Origin: Erythrobacter sp. UBA1916
Lineage (GTDB): Bacteria; Pseudomonadota; Alphaproteobacteria; Sphingomonadales; Sphingomonadaceae
Length of the DNA stretch: 64,000 nt
Assembly (NCBI GenBank): GCA_002337385.1
Contig: DDFY01000008.1
Coordinates: 115,844 to 179,843, forward strand
Direction: 5' to 3'
The position numbers and the translations under genes were made by a program. Shown here in pieces: positions 47,501 through 56,631 of the stretch (within the stretch, counting starts at the first letter, position 1; each line of letters begins with the position of its first letter). A model generated the notes under the pieces. That model saw only the letters and a list, made by a program, of their open reading frames with translations. It had not been told where the DNA came from and ran no database searches.

Positions 47501-47788
47501 TTACGCGGCGGTGATGGCCTTCTTAAGCTCGCGCTTCACCTTCTGGGCGTTGGTCGAGAGCTTTTCGTCACGGGTCTTCAGCAGCCAGTTATCGAGGCCA
47601 CCGTTGTGCTCCACCGAACGCAGGCCCTGCGTCGAAACGCGGAACTTGAAGCTGCGGTCGAGCTTCTCGCTGATGAGCGTGACGTTCTGCAGGTTAGGCA
47701 GGAACACGCGCTTGGTCTTGTTGTTGGCGTGGCTCACGTTGTGGCCGACCTGACGGCCCTTGCCGGTAAGTTCGCAGATGCGCGACAT
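47501..47788 (-). CDS. rpmB: 50S ribosomal protein L28
   Basis: Large-subunit protein of 95 residues. The start [24 protein letters not shown] (shortened) and [14 protein letters not shown] are diagnostic. Usual length is 75-98. The ATG at 47788 is the conserved start; the open frame runs further upstream by chance. No zinc-binding Cys motif is present beyond Cys5. Confidence 0.96.
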   Translation of the reverse strand: MSRICELTGKGRQVGHNVSHANNKTKRVFLPNLQNVTLISEKLDRSFKFRVSTQGLRSVEHNGGLDNWLLKTRDEKLSTNAQKVKRELKKAITAA

Positions 47789-47936
47789 GGCGAAATCTCT
47801 CGTTCGAAACGGTTTCAGTGAATCAGCAACTAGGCTGGGAAAGGCGCGCGCATACATAGTGCGGGCAGGGCCGTCAAGAAAATGGCGCCCAAAACGCGAT
47901 ATTGCCGCGCGCATTTCGATGGCCTAGCGCCGTGGA

Positions 47937-48392
47937 ATGACCCGTTGGCCCATGCCCCTTCCCATGCAGCGAGCCCTTGAATTGGCTAGAGAAGCTGCCG
48001 CGCTGGGTGAAGTGCCGGTTGGCGCGGTGGTGGTCAAGGACGGCGAAGTGGTGGGCGAGGGGTACAACCTCACCCGCACCACAAACGACCCGACCGCCCA
48101 CGCCGAGATCGTGGCGATTCGCCGCGCCGCCCAGGCGCTGGGGCAGGAGCGGCTCGAAGACTGCGCCTTGTTCGTGACTTTAGAACCCTGCGCGATGTGT
48201 GCAGGCGCGATTGCCCACGCGCGGCTCGCCTCGCTGACCTATGGTGCGAGCGACCCCAAGGGCGGCGGGGTTGAGCACGGCGCGCGGGTGTTTGCTCAGC
48301 CGCAGTGCCATCATCGGCCCGAAGTGGTGGCTGGCGTGGGCGAGGGCGAGGCGGCAGAGGTGTTGCGCGGGTTTTTTGCCGGGCGGCGGTGA
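47937..48392 (+). CDS. tadA: tRNA-specific adenosine deaminase TadA
   Basis: Converts A34 of tRNA-Arg(ACG) to inosine. The 151-residue protein has the zinc-deaminase motifs HAE (55-57, catalytic Glu) and PCAMC (84-88). It is divergent from rpmB over a 148-base gap that must carry both promoters. Confidence 0.95.
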   Translation: MTRWPMPLPMQRALELAREAAALGEVPVGAVVVKDGEVVGEGYNLTRTTNDPTAHAEIVAIRRAAQALGQERLEDCALFVTLEPCAMCAGAIAHARLASLTYGASDPKGGGVEHGARVFAQPQCHHRPEVVAGVGEGEAAEVLRGFFAGRR

Positions 48393-48431
48393 TGTGGCCC
48401 ATCCGGTGCAAGGTTTGATGGAGTGAAAGTG

Positions 48432-48974
48432 ATGGTGGTGAACAAGGTCAGGGAGATTCGCGGATCAGCAGTGGGCTTGCTGCTGTTGCTGGTGATTGTC
48501 GCAATTCCCCTCCTGTTCCTGCTTGGGCTTGCCGAGTTCAGCGTCTGGGCGCTCAACTGGATACCGGACGTGTTGTGGGTCGCGATGGTGATGTGCATCG
48601 CGCTCATTCCCCTCGCGGTGATTCCTGCCACCAGAGCTATTGCCGGCACGGCCTACGGACTTGCGGCCTTTGTGTTTATCGCAGGCCTGTGGCTCTATTC
48701 ACTGGCCTTTACCTACACCGAGTGGGGCCTGATCGGCGTGGTGCTGGGCGTGATCGTGGCGGGCATCGGGGTGGTGTTTACCGCGATCCTGGCAGCGCTT
48801 TTCAGTGCGTCGTGGGCGGTGTTGGGCAATGTGGCTATCCTGATTGCGCTTGGCCTTGTTACGCGGTTTCTGGCGGCATGGCTCAAGGCTTCGGCGCAGG
48901 AGCGCTTCATGCGCCAACGAATGCAGGACCATCCGTCCGAGGCGATCATCACGCAGCCACCGCGCGACGAATAG
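48432..48974 (+). CDS. Multi-pass membrane protein, function unknown
   Basis: Hypothetical inner-membrane protein of 180 residues with about five TM segments and a short basic/acidic C-terminal tail (RFMRQRMQDHPSE). No family recognised. The ATG at 48432 has GGAG nine bases before it; a GTG at 48423 is too close to that site. Confidence 0.6.
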   Translation: MVVNKVREIRGSAVGLLLLLVIVAIPLLFLLGLAEFSVWALNWIPDVLWVAMVMCIALIPLAVIPATRAIAGTAYGLAAFVFIAGLWLYSLAFTYTEWGLIGVVLGVIVAGIGVVFTAILAALFSASWAVLGNVAILIALGLVTRFLAAWLKASAQERFMRQRMQDHPSEAIITQPPRDE

Positions 48975-48980
48975 CGCGTC

Positions 48981-49745
48981 TTACAGGCCCCGCCAGATCC
49001 GCACTCGCACATCGTCGTCCGGCCCCAGCCTGCGCCGGTCGCAGCGGGTGGGCCTGAAGTCTCTCCCGTAGCATAGGCGCATCTCGCGCAGCCAACCGCG
49101 TTCGTTCACCACCAGCCCGACCATCTCGGGGTCGAACGCGGCGTTGGCGTCGGTAAAGGCGCGGCGCACGTCACCGGCGGTGAGGCCGTCGCGGCGAGAC
49201 AGCGCGTCGTAGTCAGGCAGGCGCAGAGAGCGCCACAGGATGCGCGTAACCCTCAGGTAGACATCAGGATCGGGCACCATGCAGCTGCCGTGCTTAGCCC
49301 ATTCATGCGCGAGGAGCGCGGCATCGGGCGTCATGCATAGGGATTGGCGCAGTTCGGTCTGGCTCGGTTGGCGGGAGCTACCGCACCATTGCGGCCAGCT
49401 TGAGCGGCCTTCCGGCCACAGGCCGTGGACGATCAGCCCGAAGCTGCCCGCACGGCCTGAACACTGGCGCGCGTTGCGCGGGCGATTCTCACGGGTGCGG
49501 CAGAACTCCGGACTCCAGCTTAGCGCCAAGGTATAGCCGGTGACGGGCATCTCGCGGCGCGGGCCATCGGGCGTGACGCGTGGCACGCTGATGCGCCCTT
49601 GCGGTATTGTGCACTGGTAGGCCTGAGCCTGAGCGATCCCGCCGTGGCAGAGAAGCGCCAGCAACGGGCTGACCCAGACAGCTCGCAAGGTAGACCGGTC
49701 AGCGCGGCGGCTTCTGCGCAGCCAAGGGGCTGCGAGCCAACTCAT
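48981..49745 (-). CDS. Ribonuclease T2, secreted
   Basis: Periplasmic or secreted endoribonuclease. After a signal sequence (TM region about 25-40) the two conserved active-site segments appear: SFGLIVHGLWPEG (His about 107) and HEWAKHGSC (His about 147 and 152). Several Cys probably form disulfides. The 254-residue length is usual. Its ATG overlaps the nadC stop by four bases, an unusual partner for an exported RNase. Confidence 0.9.
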   Translation of the reverse strand: MSWLAAPWLRRSRRADRSTLRAVWVSPLLALLCHGGIAQAQAYQCTIPQGRISVPRVTPDGPRREMPVTGYTLALSWSPEFCRTRENRPRNARQCSGRAGSFGLIVHGLWPEGRSSWPQWCGSSRQPSQTELRQSLCMTPDAALLAHEWAKHGSCMVPDPDVYLRVTRILWRSLRLPDYDALSRRDGLTAGDVRRAFTDANAAFDPEMVGLVVNERGWLREMRLCYGRDFRPTRCDRRRLGPDDDVRVRIWRGL

Positions 49746-50602
49746 AGAGGCGTGAAATCCAGCCCGATGTCCGCCGCAGGCGCGCTTTGGGTGAGGCGGC
49801 CGACCGAGCAATAGTCCACCCCGGTCGCGGCCTTGGCGGCGATGGTGTCGAGGTTGATCCCGCCGCTTGCTTCGGTCCGGGCACGGCCCGCGATCACGCG
49901 CACGGCTTCGCGCAGTGTCTCGGGGTCCATGTTGTCGAGCAGGATATGGTTTGCCCCTGCCTCCAGCGCTGGTTCGATCTGGTCGATCCGGTCGACTTCG
50001 CAGATGATCGAGCGGATACCTGCCGCGCGTGCGCGGGCCACGGCCTCGCCCACGCTGCCCGCCACGAGGATATGGTTGTCCTTGATCATCGCCGCATCCC
50101 ACAGGCCCATGCGGTGGTTCTGCGCGCCGCCCCGGCGGGTGGCGTATTTCTCCAGCACGCGCAGGCCGGGAATGGTCTTGCGGGTGTCGAGCAGGACGCA
50201 CTGCGTCTCGCCCATGGCGTCGACATACTGGCGCGTCATGGTGGCGATGCCGCTGAGGTGCTGCACGGTGTTGAGCGCGCTGCGCTCGGCGGTGAGCAGG
50301 GCGCGGGCGCTGCCCGACAGGCGCATGAGGTCGGCCCCGGCGGGGGCTTTCTCGCCCTCTTCGCGCAGGATGGTGATCTCCATTTCGGGGTCAAGCTGGC
50401 GGAAGAAGGCGGCGGCGATCGGCAGGCCGGCCACCACGATCGGGTCGCGCGTGTCCATGATGCCCGAAAAGCGCGCCTCGGCGGGGATCACGCTGGCGGC
50501 GGTGACATCCTTGCCGCCGCCCGGCCAGCCCACGCCAAGGTCTTCATCCAGCGTGCGCAGGACGAAACGTTCAAGATCGAAGCCTTCGAGTGTGAATTCC
50601 AT
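49742..50602 (-). CDS. nadC: Nicotinate-nucleotide pyrophosphorylase (carboxylating)
   Basis: Makes nicotinate mononucleotide from quinolinate in NAD synthesis. The 286-residue protein has LNTVQHLSGIATMTRQYVD, DTRKTIPGLRVLEKYAT and MIKDNHI, the quinolinate/PRPP-binding signatures, then NILLDNM-like HILLDNMDPETLREAV. The ATG at 50602 follows AAGGAC; a TTG at 50623 adds seven unconserved residues. Confidence 0.95.
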   Translation of the reverse strand: MEFTLEGFDLERFVLRTLDEDLGVGWPGGGKDVTAASVIPAEARFSGIMDTRDPIVVAGLPIAAAFFRQLDPEMEITILREEGEKAPAGADLMRLSGSARALLTAERSALNTVQHLSGIATMTRQYVDAMGETQCVLLDTRKTIPGLRVLEKYATRRGGAQNHRMGLWDAAMIKDNHILVAGSVGEAVARARAAGIRSIICEVDRIDQIEPALEAGANHILLDNMDPETLREAVRVIAGRARTEASGGINLDTIAAKAATGVDYCSVGRLTQSAPAADIGLDFTPL

Positions 50603-50653
50603 TGTGTCCTTGGGCCGCAGCAATGCAGCTGTTCGAAATTGGGTGGCTGTCCG

Positions 50654-50667
50654 TCGACAAGCTCAGG
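50654..50667 (+). repeat. Short intergenic repeat (copy 1)
   Basis: TCGACAAGCTCAGG, repeated exactly at 50708. The 246-base gap between nadC and the second LytTR regulator holds both copies and no gene. The motif resembles widely dispersed REP-like elements. Confidence 0.45.
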
Positions 50668-50707
50668 ACGAGCGGGGTTGGATCGGTAAAAGCGGAAAAG
50701 CGCCCCT

Positions 50708-50721
50708 TCGACAAGCTCAGG
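50708..50721 (+). repeat. Short intergenic repeat (copy 2)
   Basis: Second TCGACAAGCTCAGG, same orientation, 54 bases after the first. Confidence 0.45.
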
Positions 50722-50818
50722 GTGACAGGGCTGCGCTCAATAAATCGGTCGCCGCGGCGACCGCAAGGGCGACTGCCCGCCCGCAGCGGGGCCAGCTTGC
50801 TGGCCGCATAGCGAGGAC

Positions 50819-50838
50819 GCGGCCCCGGATGGGGCCGC
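50819..50838 (-). terminator. Stem-loop after the second LytTR operon
   Basis: Perfect stem GCGGCCCC / GGGGCCGC with loop GGAT, 11 bases beyond the regulator stop. No T run follows, so terminator function is only likely. Confidence 0.45.
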
Positions 50839-50848
50839 GCAAAACAAA

Positions 50849-51646
50849 CTAATGCACAAATCGCGCAACAACATCGCGATAGCTGCGCGACACCTTCACC
50901 TCGGCCCCCGATTCGAGCACGAGGAAGCACTCGCCATTGGTATGCGGGCGCACCTGGCGGACGAGGTCGAGGTTGACGATCGTGCTGCGGTGGACGCGCT
51001 GGAACACCTTGGGGTCAAGCCGGCGCTCCAGATCCTTCATCGTCTCACGCAGGATCAGCGAATTGTCGCCGGTGTAGATCACCATGTAGTCGCCCGCCGC
51101 CTCGATATGCTCGATGGTGTCGACATCGACGCGGAAGATCTGGCCCTTGTCCTTAATGTTGATCATCTTCTCATAGCGGCCAGAGAGGTCGTCCTCGCCG
51201 CTGGTGAGGTCTTCGAGGCTTTCCGGGCTGACCTCGGCCAGCACGTCCTTCAGCTTCTCAGCCTCTTCGGTCGAGCGCTTCTCGGTGAGGCGCTGGCGTA
51301 CGCGCTCGACGGTGTCGGCCAGCTTGTCCTCGTCGACCGGCTTCATCAGGTAGTTCACCGCATTGGCTTCAAAGGCGCGGATCGCATGCTCCTGATAGGC
51401 GGTGACGAAGACGATCAGCGGCGGCTCGATCTCCATGATGCCTTTCACCACCGAGAAACCGTCAAAACCCGGCATCTGGATGTCGAGGAAGACGAGGTCG
51501 GGCTTCAGCGTCTTGATCGCGCGGATCGCCTCGCGGCCGTTGGCGCAGGTTTCGATCACCTCGATGTCAGCGAACTTTTCGAGCCGCAGGGCAAGGCCCT
51601 GAACGGCAAGGGTCTCGTCATCGACGAGGATGGTGCGAATGGTCAT
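50849..51646 (-). CDS. LytTR-family response regulator (second copy)
   Basis: Response regulator of 265 residues. The receiver has VDDET and the phospho-Asp in LVFLDIQMPGFDG (near residue 55) and NYLMKPVDEDK. A longer linker with several acidic residues (about 125-165) leads to the LytTR domain with IEHIEAAGDYMVIYTGDN and FQRVHRSTIVNLDLV. It differs clearly from the first copy in linker and domain sequence. Coupled to its kinase by ATGA. Confidence 0.93.
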   Translation of the reverse strand: MTIRTILVDDETLAVQGLALRLEKFADIEVIETCANGREAIRAIKTLKPDLVFLDIQMPGFDGFSVVKGIMEIEPPLIVFVTAYQEHAIRAFEANAVNYLMKPVDEDKLADTVERVRQRLTEKRSTEEAEKLKDVLAEVSPESLEDLTSGEDDLSGRYEKMINIKDKGQIFRVDVDTIEHIEAAGDYMVIYTGDNSLILRETMKDLERRLDPKVFQRVHRSTIVNLDLVRQVRPHTNGECFLVLESGAEVKVSRSYRDVVARFVH

Positions 51647-52827
51647 GCGGGGGTTCCGATTGCTTGGGCCGGGGCCGGAGGGGACGGCCGCGGCTGGGGG
51701 GAAGGGAGTGTGTCTCGTGCCGAGTCGTCGCTGGCGACCGGTTCGAACGGGATTTCGATGATGACGGTAAAGCCGCCCTCGGCCGGGGTCTCGATGGCGA
51801 AGCGATGATCTTCGCCATAGGCCTGGCTCAGGCGTTCGGCGATATTGGCGAGGCCCACACCGGTTGAGGAGGGGGTCCGGGTCAGCTCGTTGGCGGGGCG
51901 GCGCACGTTCTGGAGGCCCGGCCCGGTGTCAGAGACCGACACGCGCAGGCGCGAGCCGATAACCTTGGCGGTCAGGCTGATGCGCGCGCCTTCCTCCTGT
52001 TTCGAGACGCCATATTTGATCGCGTTCTCGACCAACGGCTGCAGCAGCATCGAGGGGATCGCAGCGCGCGCGGCCAGCGCGTCGACCGCGAATTCGGTCT
52101 GCAGCCGTTCCTCGAAGCGCATCCGCTCGATTTCGAGGTAGAGCTGGAGCGTCTCGACCTCCTTGGCGACGGCGACCTTGCCGCCCGGCTCGCTCACCAG
52201 CGTGTGGCGCAGGAAGCCCGACAGCCGCGTGAGCATGGCATTGGCGCGCTCGGTCTGTTTGAGCAGCACCAGCGTGGAGATCGAATTGAGCGTGTTGAAC
52301 AGGAAATGTGGATTGAGCTGGTAGCGCAGCATGGCCAGCTGCGCGCTGGTGGCCTGGGCCTCAAGCCGTTCGAGCTGATCGGTCTGCTGCTCCACCTGAA
52401 GGAAGAAATTGATCATGTAATAGAGCGCCGACCACGCGCCGAGCAGCGTCATGTCGATATAGAGCAGGCCGAGCACGAGGCTGAGGAAGTCGGTCTCGCT
52501 GGCTTCGGGGCGCAGGCTGATGGTCGAGGCGTTGATAAAGGCCGAGACCGCCACCGCCAGCGCCAGCACCACGATGGTACCGGTCCAGGTGATGATCGGG
52601 CGGCGGTTGATCAGATAGCCGTAGATCACCGAGAGGATCAGGCTGATCGAAAAGCCGGTCACCGTGGCGATCAGCACCGAGACAAGGAATTCGGGCGGGC
52701 GCTCGTTGGTGATGGCCGTGGCCGAACGCAGCGCCATGGCCCCGCCCCAGCCGATCAGCTGCAGGCGCCAGAAGGCGCGGTTCTTGTCCTTGAAGAACGG
52801 CGTGGGTTGAAACGGCAGCATTGCCAT
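51643..52827 (-). CDS. LytS-type sensor histidine kinase (second copy)
   Basis: Sensor kinase of 394 residues with about four TM helices (roughly 46-70, 82-100, 113-142) and the phospho-His near residue 174 in YQLNPHFLFNTLN. N-box PLVENAIKYGVS and G-box SDTGPGL and TGVGLANIAERL follow. A Pro/Ser-rich C-terminal tail of about 25 residues has no counterpart in the first kinase. Signal unknown. Confidence 0.92.
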   Translation of the reverse strand: MAMLPFQPTPFFKDKNRAFWRLQLIGWGGAMALRSATAITNERPPEFLVSVLIATVTGFSISLILSVIYGYLINRRPIITWTGTIVVLALAVAVSAFINASTISLRPEASETDFLSLVLGLLYIDMTLLGAWSALYYMINFFLQVEQQTDQLERLEAQATSAQLAMLRYQLNPHFLFNTLNSISTLVLLKQTERANAMLTRLSGFLRHTLVSEPGGKVAVAKEVETLQLYLEIERMRFEERLQTEFAVDALAARAAIPSMLLQPLVENAIKYGVSKQEEGARISLTAKVIGSRLRVSVSDTGPGLQNVRRPANELTRTPSSTGVGLANIAERLSQAYGEDHRFAIETPAEGGFTVIIEIPFEPVASDDSARDTLPSPQPRPSPPAPAQAIGTPA

Positions 52828-52909
52828 GGGCCTGTCTTAGCCGAAATTGGCTTTCTGCAAGAGTCTGCGCGTCAGCCTTGCGACGATATGTGCTTCCCCA
52901 GCGCCCGGT

Positions 52910-53602
52910 TCAGGATTTCCGCGCGGCCGTGATGGCATCGGCAAGGTTGTCGATCCCGACTGCGCCGTTCAGCACCTGATCGCCCACGATCCAGCTCGGC
53001 GTGCCGGAGAAGCCCAGCGACTGGGCAAGGAACATGTTGTTCTGCAATTGCGCTTCGAAGGCGCCGCTGTCGATTGCGGCCTGCGCCTTGGCTTGGTCCA
53101 CCCCGGCTTCGCGCGCGGCGGCGGCGATGTTTTCGTCGCTCGGCCCGTCCAGTCGGAACATGGCATCGTGAAAGACGGCGAACTTGCCCTGCTGCGCGGC
53201 GGCGAGCGCCATGCGCGCCGCGGCTCCGCTGCCTTCGGACAGGATCGGAAATTCGCGGATCACCACCTTGAGATCGGGATTGGTCTCGATCAGCGCCATC
53301 ACGTCGTCCATCGACTGGCGACAGTAGCCGCAGGCATAGTCACTGAATTCGACCAGCGTGATGTCACCATCCGGATTGCCCAGCACCGCGCCGGGGAATG
53401 CGGTTTCCAGCTCGTCACGCAAGGGCTCGACCTTGGCCAGAGCCTCGCGCTGGTTGAGCACCTCGATCGCTTCGGGCAGCACCTCGGGGTTGGCGAGCAG
53501 ATATTCGCGGGTGGGGTTGGGGCCGATCCCGGCGAACTGCCAGGCTGCAGCGCCGGCAAAGCCGCCGACCAGGGCGATGACAAGGGTGATGATCCAGCGC
53601 AT
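52910..53602 (-). CDS. DsbA-family thiol oxidoreductase
   Basis: Exported thioredoxin-fold protein of 230 residues. An N-terminal signal or anchor (about 4-22) is followed by a helical spacer and the active site CGYC (residues 91-94) in VEFSDYACGYCRQSMDDVM, then GTPSWIVGDQVLNGAVG with the cis-Pro. It resembles the DsbA/Com1 group (Scs-like). The ATG at 53602 has GGAG eight bases before it; the TTG at 53608 is too close. Confidence 0.9.
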   Translation of the reverse strand: MRWIITLVIALVGGFAGAAAWQFAGIGPNPTREYLLANPEVLPEAIEVLNQREALAKVEPLRDELETAFPGAVLGNPDGDITLVEFSDYACGYCRQSMDDVMALIETNPDLKVVIREFPILSEGSGAAARMALAAAQQGKFAVFHDAMFRLDGPSDENIAAAAREAGVDQAKAQAAIDSGAFEAQLQNNMFLAQSLGFSGTPSWIVGDQVLNGAVGIDNLADAITAARKS

Positions 53603-53613
53603 GCTCAAGGCTC

Positions 53614-55101
53614 CTACTTGCGGTCGCGCGCGCGTTCAAGCTGCGCGCGGGCTTGCAGCGCGATGTCTTGTGCGCGCAGCCAGTCGGGGCTGCCCACTGG
53701 CAGGCGGGCTTCGGCGGCCTCGGCGCTGGACAGCGCGATCTGCGGGTTGCCTGACATGATCTGTTGTTCGGCGCTGGCGAGCCGGGCGCGCGGAATGTCG
53801 CCGCGTTTGCCGTAGACGACGCCGAGTTGATACCAGGCGAACGGGTTTTCGCGGTCGCGCCCCACCGCTGCGCGCAGCACCTGTTCGGCCTCGTCAAGAT
53901 TGGCCGGGTCCTCGGTCGCGATCAGGGCATGGCCAAGCATCGCCGCGATCAGCGGGTTGGCCCCGGTCAGCCGGGTCGCTTCGCGCAGGGGCGGGAGCGA
54001 ATCGTCCACCCGGCCCGATTCGAGCAGAATCTGACCCTTGAGTTCGAGGAAATAGGGGTTCTCCGGTTCAGCCGCGATCAACGCATCGGTTTCGGCCAAT
54101 GCCTGATCGACCAGCGCTTCCTTGTGATAGGCATAGGCGCGGGCATAGTGCGCCGGTTCGCTGTCGGTGCCGACCGGATAGAACTCGAGCGTGCGCTCCG
54201 GCTCGGCGAGGTAGCCGAACAGCTTGGCCTTGGCCTTGGCGTAGCGCGCTTCGAGCGCGGCCACTTCGGCCTCGGGCTGCGGCGTGGGACTGCAGGTGGC
54301 CGCGCCGCGCGGGATCACTTCTGTCTGCGGGTCGGCGTCCACGCCTTCGGTAACCACGGCGACCAGATCAGCCGGTGGCCGGTCCGATGGGGTGTCGGAA
54401 GCGAGCGATTCTTCAAGCCGCCGGATGCGATTGCCCGTCAGCGGGTGCGAGCGGGAAAATTCGGCATCGCCGCCCTGCCGCACGTTGTGGCGATATTCGA
54501 GATTCTGCAGCTTGCGGAAGAAGGCCACCGCGCCATCGCCGCTGATCCCGGCGCACTTGAGGAAGCTGACGCTGGCGGCATCGGCGCTGGCTTCCTGCAC
54601 GCGGCTGAAGGCGAGGAACGAGCCCATCGCTGCCTGCTGCCCGGCGGCTAGCACGCCCATTGCGGCCTCTCCGCCACCTGCCGCCGCGGCTGCCGCAGCA
54701 AGCAGGGTGGACAGGAGCGTGATCGAAGTGGCCTTGGAGGCGCCTTCGGAAAAGCGATTGATATGCCCGCCGGTGATGTGGCCCAGCTCGTGTGCGAGCA
54801 CGCCTTGCACCTCGTTGGCGCTATCGGCGGCGTTGATGAGGCCGGAGTGGACATAGATCCGCTGCCCCCCGGCGACGAAGGCATTGATCGAGCTGTCGTT
54901 GAGCAGGACCACGTCGACCTGGCCCGGATTCATCCCTGCCGCTTCGAGCAGCGGGTCGAGCATGTCCTGCAGCAGCTCCTCGGTTTCCGCATCGCGCAGC
55001 ACGCTTTGCGCGGCAGCAGGTTGCGCCGCCAGCGCGACGGCGGCAAGCGCGGCCATCGAATGGGCGATCAGGCGGGCGAGCGGGCGAGTAATCTGGCGCA
55101 T
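53614..55101 (-). CDS. M48-family metalloprotease with TPR repeats (BepA-like)
   Basis: Periplasmic zinc protease and chaperone of the BepA/YfgC type, acting on outer-membrane protein assembly. A signal peptide (about 1-32) precedes the M48 domain with HELGH (about 104-108) in VLAHELGHITGGHINRF. The C-terminal third has TPR-like repeats (PYFLELKGQILLESGRVDD and NPFAWYQLGVVYGKRGD). The ATG at 55101 is used; the open frame reaches a TTG at 55140. It lies just upstream of the DsbA-like gene. Confidence 0.9.
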   Translation of the reverse strand: MRQITRPLARLIAHSMAALAAVALAAQPAAAQSVLRDAETEELLQDMLDPLLEAAGMNPGQVDVVLLNDSSINAFVAGGQRIYVHSGLINAADSANEVQGVLAHELGHITGGHINRFSEGASKATSITLLSTLLAAAAAAAGGGEAAMGVLAAGQQAAMGSFLAFSRVQEASADAASVSFLKCAGISGDGAVAFFRKLQNLEYRHNVRQGGDAEFSRSHPLTGNRIRRLEESLASDTPSDRPPADLVAVVTEGVDADPQTEVIPRGAATCSPTPQPEAEVAALEARYAKAKAKLFGYLAEPERTLEFYPVGTDSEPAHYARAYAYHKEALVDQALAETDALIAAEPENPYFLELKGQILLESGRVDDSLPPLREATRLTGANPLIAAMLGHALIATEDPANLDEAEQVLRAAVGRDRENPFAWYQLGVVYGKRGDIPRARLASAEQQIMSGNPQIALSSAEAAEARLPVGSPDWLRAQDIALQARAQLERARDRK

Positions 55102-55169
55102 GGGTCGCAACAGGGGTAGCGACCCGGTGGCTGAACGCAAACTGAAGCTTTCGGCAAAGCGCCGGTTGT

Positions 55170-56516
55170 TCAGGCCAACAGGCGGCGCGCAGCCTTCTCC
55201 ACCAGCGCCACATCGTTGGGCACTTCGCCGAGCATGCTCACGCTGCCATCTTCGCCGCGGCGAACCATGACGAGCGCGAATTCCTCGCCTTCGCCGGTGA
55301 GCGCAGAGAAGGTGCGCGGTTCGATCTCGCGTAGCTTGCGGGCGATGACCTTGCGCGGTTCGCTGCGCGGTGCGGGGTCGGGCTTGCCGGCTTCCTCGCG
55401 GCGCAGGCGTCGCTCGCTTGCGACCACGCCCTTGAGGCCGCCTTCGGCCTCGCGCAGGAACGCGGCGAGCGTGCCGCGTGCCATGCCGTGGCGCTGCGCA
55501 TGGGCGAGCACGGCGGCATATTCGGTGAGGCGGGTCTTGTCGTAGTCGGCGCCGAACACGAGCTTGACGATCGGCGTCATCGGCGCGCGGTCCTGCACCG
55601 TGAGCCCCGCATCGGTGAGCATTTCGGCGAATTCTTCGGGTGCCTCGGCGGCAGCGAGCGCGAAGTCCCAGGCGCGGCTCACGGCATCGTAAAGCGCGTT
55701 GCGGGTGCGATCCTCGCTTTCGCGGGCCTGGGTGGCCTGTTCGCGGGCAAGGGCGAGCCAGTCGGCGAGGTCCATGCCGCGCTCGGCCAGGTCCTCGACA
55801 TCCGGTTTCTTGGCGGCGTGCACGATTTCTTCGGCGACGCCGGCATCGCGGTTAAAGCCAGCGCCCGGACCATCGGCCCAGTTGGCCAGCGTCGCTCGCT
55901 CGGAGCGCTTGGGCGCCGCGGCGGGTTCGATGGCCTGCTCGATTTCAAGCAGCAACTCGTCGGCCGTCGCCTGGTCGGCCAGTTCCTTCCAGTTGATCGC
56001 CCCGTAGATATGGGTGATCGTCGTGCCGTCGCTGGTGTAGGGCAGAAGGATGCCGCGATAGAGGATCGAGCGGCCGCGCTGGTTTACGAACTCGGCCTCG
56101 AATCCGATCGGCGCCTGGTTGGCGATGATCTGCATGTAGTGGTCGGTAATCCGGCTCAGCAGAGAGCGGGCCGGCACGTCGGACAGTCGCTCGATCTCCG
56201 TGGCGCTCACTTCGCATTCGCGGGCGAGATTTTCACCAAGGAAGGTAACGCGCGGATCGTCGCTGCCGTCGGAGAAGTCGAGCAGCACAGCGTTGACACC
56301 GAAGTCCTCGACGCTCTCCGGGTCGAGGCTGGAGATAAGGGGGAGGTGCCCCCCATCGAGCTGGCTGGCCCAGAAATTGTAGGCGCGCACCTGCATGCGG
56401 CGCTCGTTGTTGCCGATTACGGGCGGAGGTGCATCGTGCGGCTCGTCGAGCTCGTGCTCGTCCGCGCGGTCGAAATATCCCTCGTAGTTGTCACCCGAGC
56501 TGCGGAACGTATCCAT
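55170..56516 (-). CDS. PAS-like domain protein, function unknown
   Basis: Cytosolic protein of 448 residues. The N-terminal part (about 35-180) fits a PAS_5-like fold (VRAYNFWASQLDGGHLPLIS and PIGFEAEFVNQRGRSILYRG). The middle and C-terminal parts are helical, acidic and of no family I know. Several sphingomonads have similar proteins. No HTH, kinase or GGDEF output domain is visible, so any signalling role must be by protein contact. The start at 56516 matches the first conserved residues. Confidence 0.7.
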   Translation of the reverse strand: MDTFRSSGDNYEGYFDRADEHELDEPHDAPPPVIGNNERRMQVRAYNFWASQLDGGHLPLISSLDPESVEDFGVNAVLLDFSDGSDDPRVTFLGENLARECEVSATEIERLSDVPARSLLSRITDHYMQIIANQAPIGFEAEFVNQRGRSILYRGILLPYTSDGTTITHIYGAINWKELADQATADELLLEIEQAIEPAAAPKRSERATLANWADGPGAGFNRDAGVAEEIVHAAKKPDVEDLAERGMDLADWLALAREQATQARESEDRTRNALYDAVSRAWDFALAAAEAPEEFAEMLTDAGLTVQDRAPMTPIVKLVFGADYDKTRLTEYAAVLAHAQRHGMARGTLAAFLREAEGGLKGVVASERRLRREEAGKPDPAPRSEPRKVIARKLREIEPRTFSALTGEGEEFALVMVRRGEDGSVSMLGEVPNDVALVEKAARRLLA

Positions 56517-56631
56517 GCCGATGGCCCTTTGATTGCGTTTTGGCAGGGCTCGTTCTGGCGCGACATGGTAAATTAAGCGTAAAGTTGCGCGCAAATAGGT
56601 AAATATCGCCGGGTGCGGCGCGCGGCTGCAG

